A stretch of DNA of 64,000 bases from VAZQ01 sp036557705 (GTDB lineage Bacteria; Pseudomonadota; Alphaproteobacteria; Rhizobiales; Xanthobacteraceae). Made by a program: the position numbers and the translations under genes. This document shows, piece by piece, positions 63,939 through 64,000 of this stretch. How positions within the stretch are numbered: the first letter of the stretch is position 1; the number at the start of each line of letters is the position of its first letter. The DNA is taken from assembly GCA_036557705.1 (NCBI GenBank), contig DATBHB010000186.1:14980-78979 (forward strand), written 5' to 3'. Under the pieces are notes generated by a model. That model was not told where the DNA came from. It made no database searches and saw nothing but the letters and a program-made list of their open reading frames with translations.

Positions 63939-64000
63939 ATTTCTCGTTCTGTTCATCGCTGTTTCTTTTGCTGCACCTGTGGGCTTGTGGGCAACGCTCT

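Overview
The window looks like chromosomal DNA of a GC-rich alphaproteobacterium of the Hyphomicrobiales (Bradyrhizobium / Rhodoplanes / Pseudolabrys type). This is inferred from gene content: many Bug-type, TAXI-type and ABC-type solute-binding proteins, an HWE histidine kinase, a Usg-family protein, a CIRCE-controlled groESL operon, and the palindromic intergenic repeats typical of this group. No rRNA, tRNA, CRISPR array, prophage or complete insertion sequence was recognised. Only the extreme right edge carries what may be the end of an IS-like element.

Layout. 0-3.5 kb: the start of a beta-propeller protein, a Cys-rich secreted protein, an outer-membrane protein with two barrel domains, and a vapBC toxin-antitoxin pair. 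3.5-9 kb: an FAD/Fe-S 2-hydroxyacid dehydrogenase divergent from serine-glyoxylate aminotransferase and a Bug binding protein. 9-16 kb: a TAXI binding protein with two CxxC pairs, a PilZ protein, a translationally coupled secreted protein plus alpha/beta-hydrolase, a 52-residue membrane protein, a GlcG-like protein, a cupin and a PQQ-type propeller. 16-28 kb: lepB, an HWE kinase, a DUF1614 membrane protein, an ABC binding protein, a Sel1/TPR membrane protein, degP and an MdtAB-type RND efflux pair. 28-36 kb: tctBA, an FkbM methyltransferase, secD followed by a Bug gene instead of secF, a peptidoglycan-binding protein, and a STAS-GPP34 gene pair. 36-44 kb: a Bug protein, gpt with an intradiol dioxygenase, a CinA-type protein, an SDR, a cyclophilin-like protein, a nucleoside transporter, Usg, and a Phd-PIN fusion. 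44-51 kb: groESL, an MFS transporter, an HpaB/HpaC-type flavin monooxygenase pair and cysH. 51-64 kb: livHMGF without a binding protein, a two-component system, a metallo-beta-lactamase-fold hydrolase, a CoxG-like/bicupin pair, an LLM flavin oxidoreductase and an ABC binding protein.

Most genes serve uptake of small organic acids and amino acids, oxidation of aromatic and 2-hydroxy acids, and envelope maintenance. Several binding proteins lack membrane partners and one ABC transporter lacks a binding protein, so cross-assembly is likely. The least ordinary items are: the STAS-GPP34 pair (a bacterial relative of Golgi phosphoprotein 3 beside an anti-anti-sigma-like domain); the two-barrel outer-membrane protein; the secD-Bug pair; the CxxC-rich TAXI protein; and palindromic repeats whose conserved sequence supplies the stop codon of neighbouring genes at least three times. 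I saw no clear multi-gene defence or biosynthetic system of unknown type.
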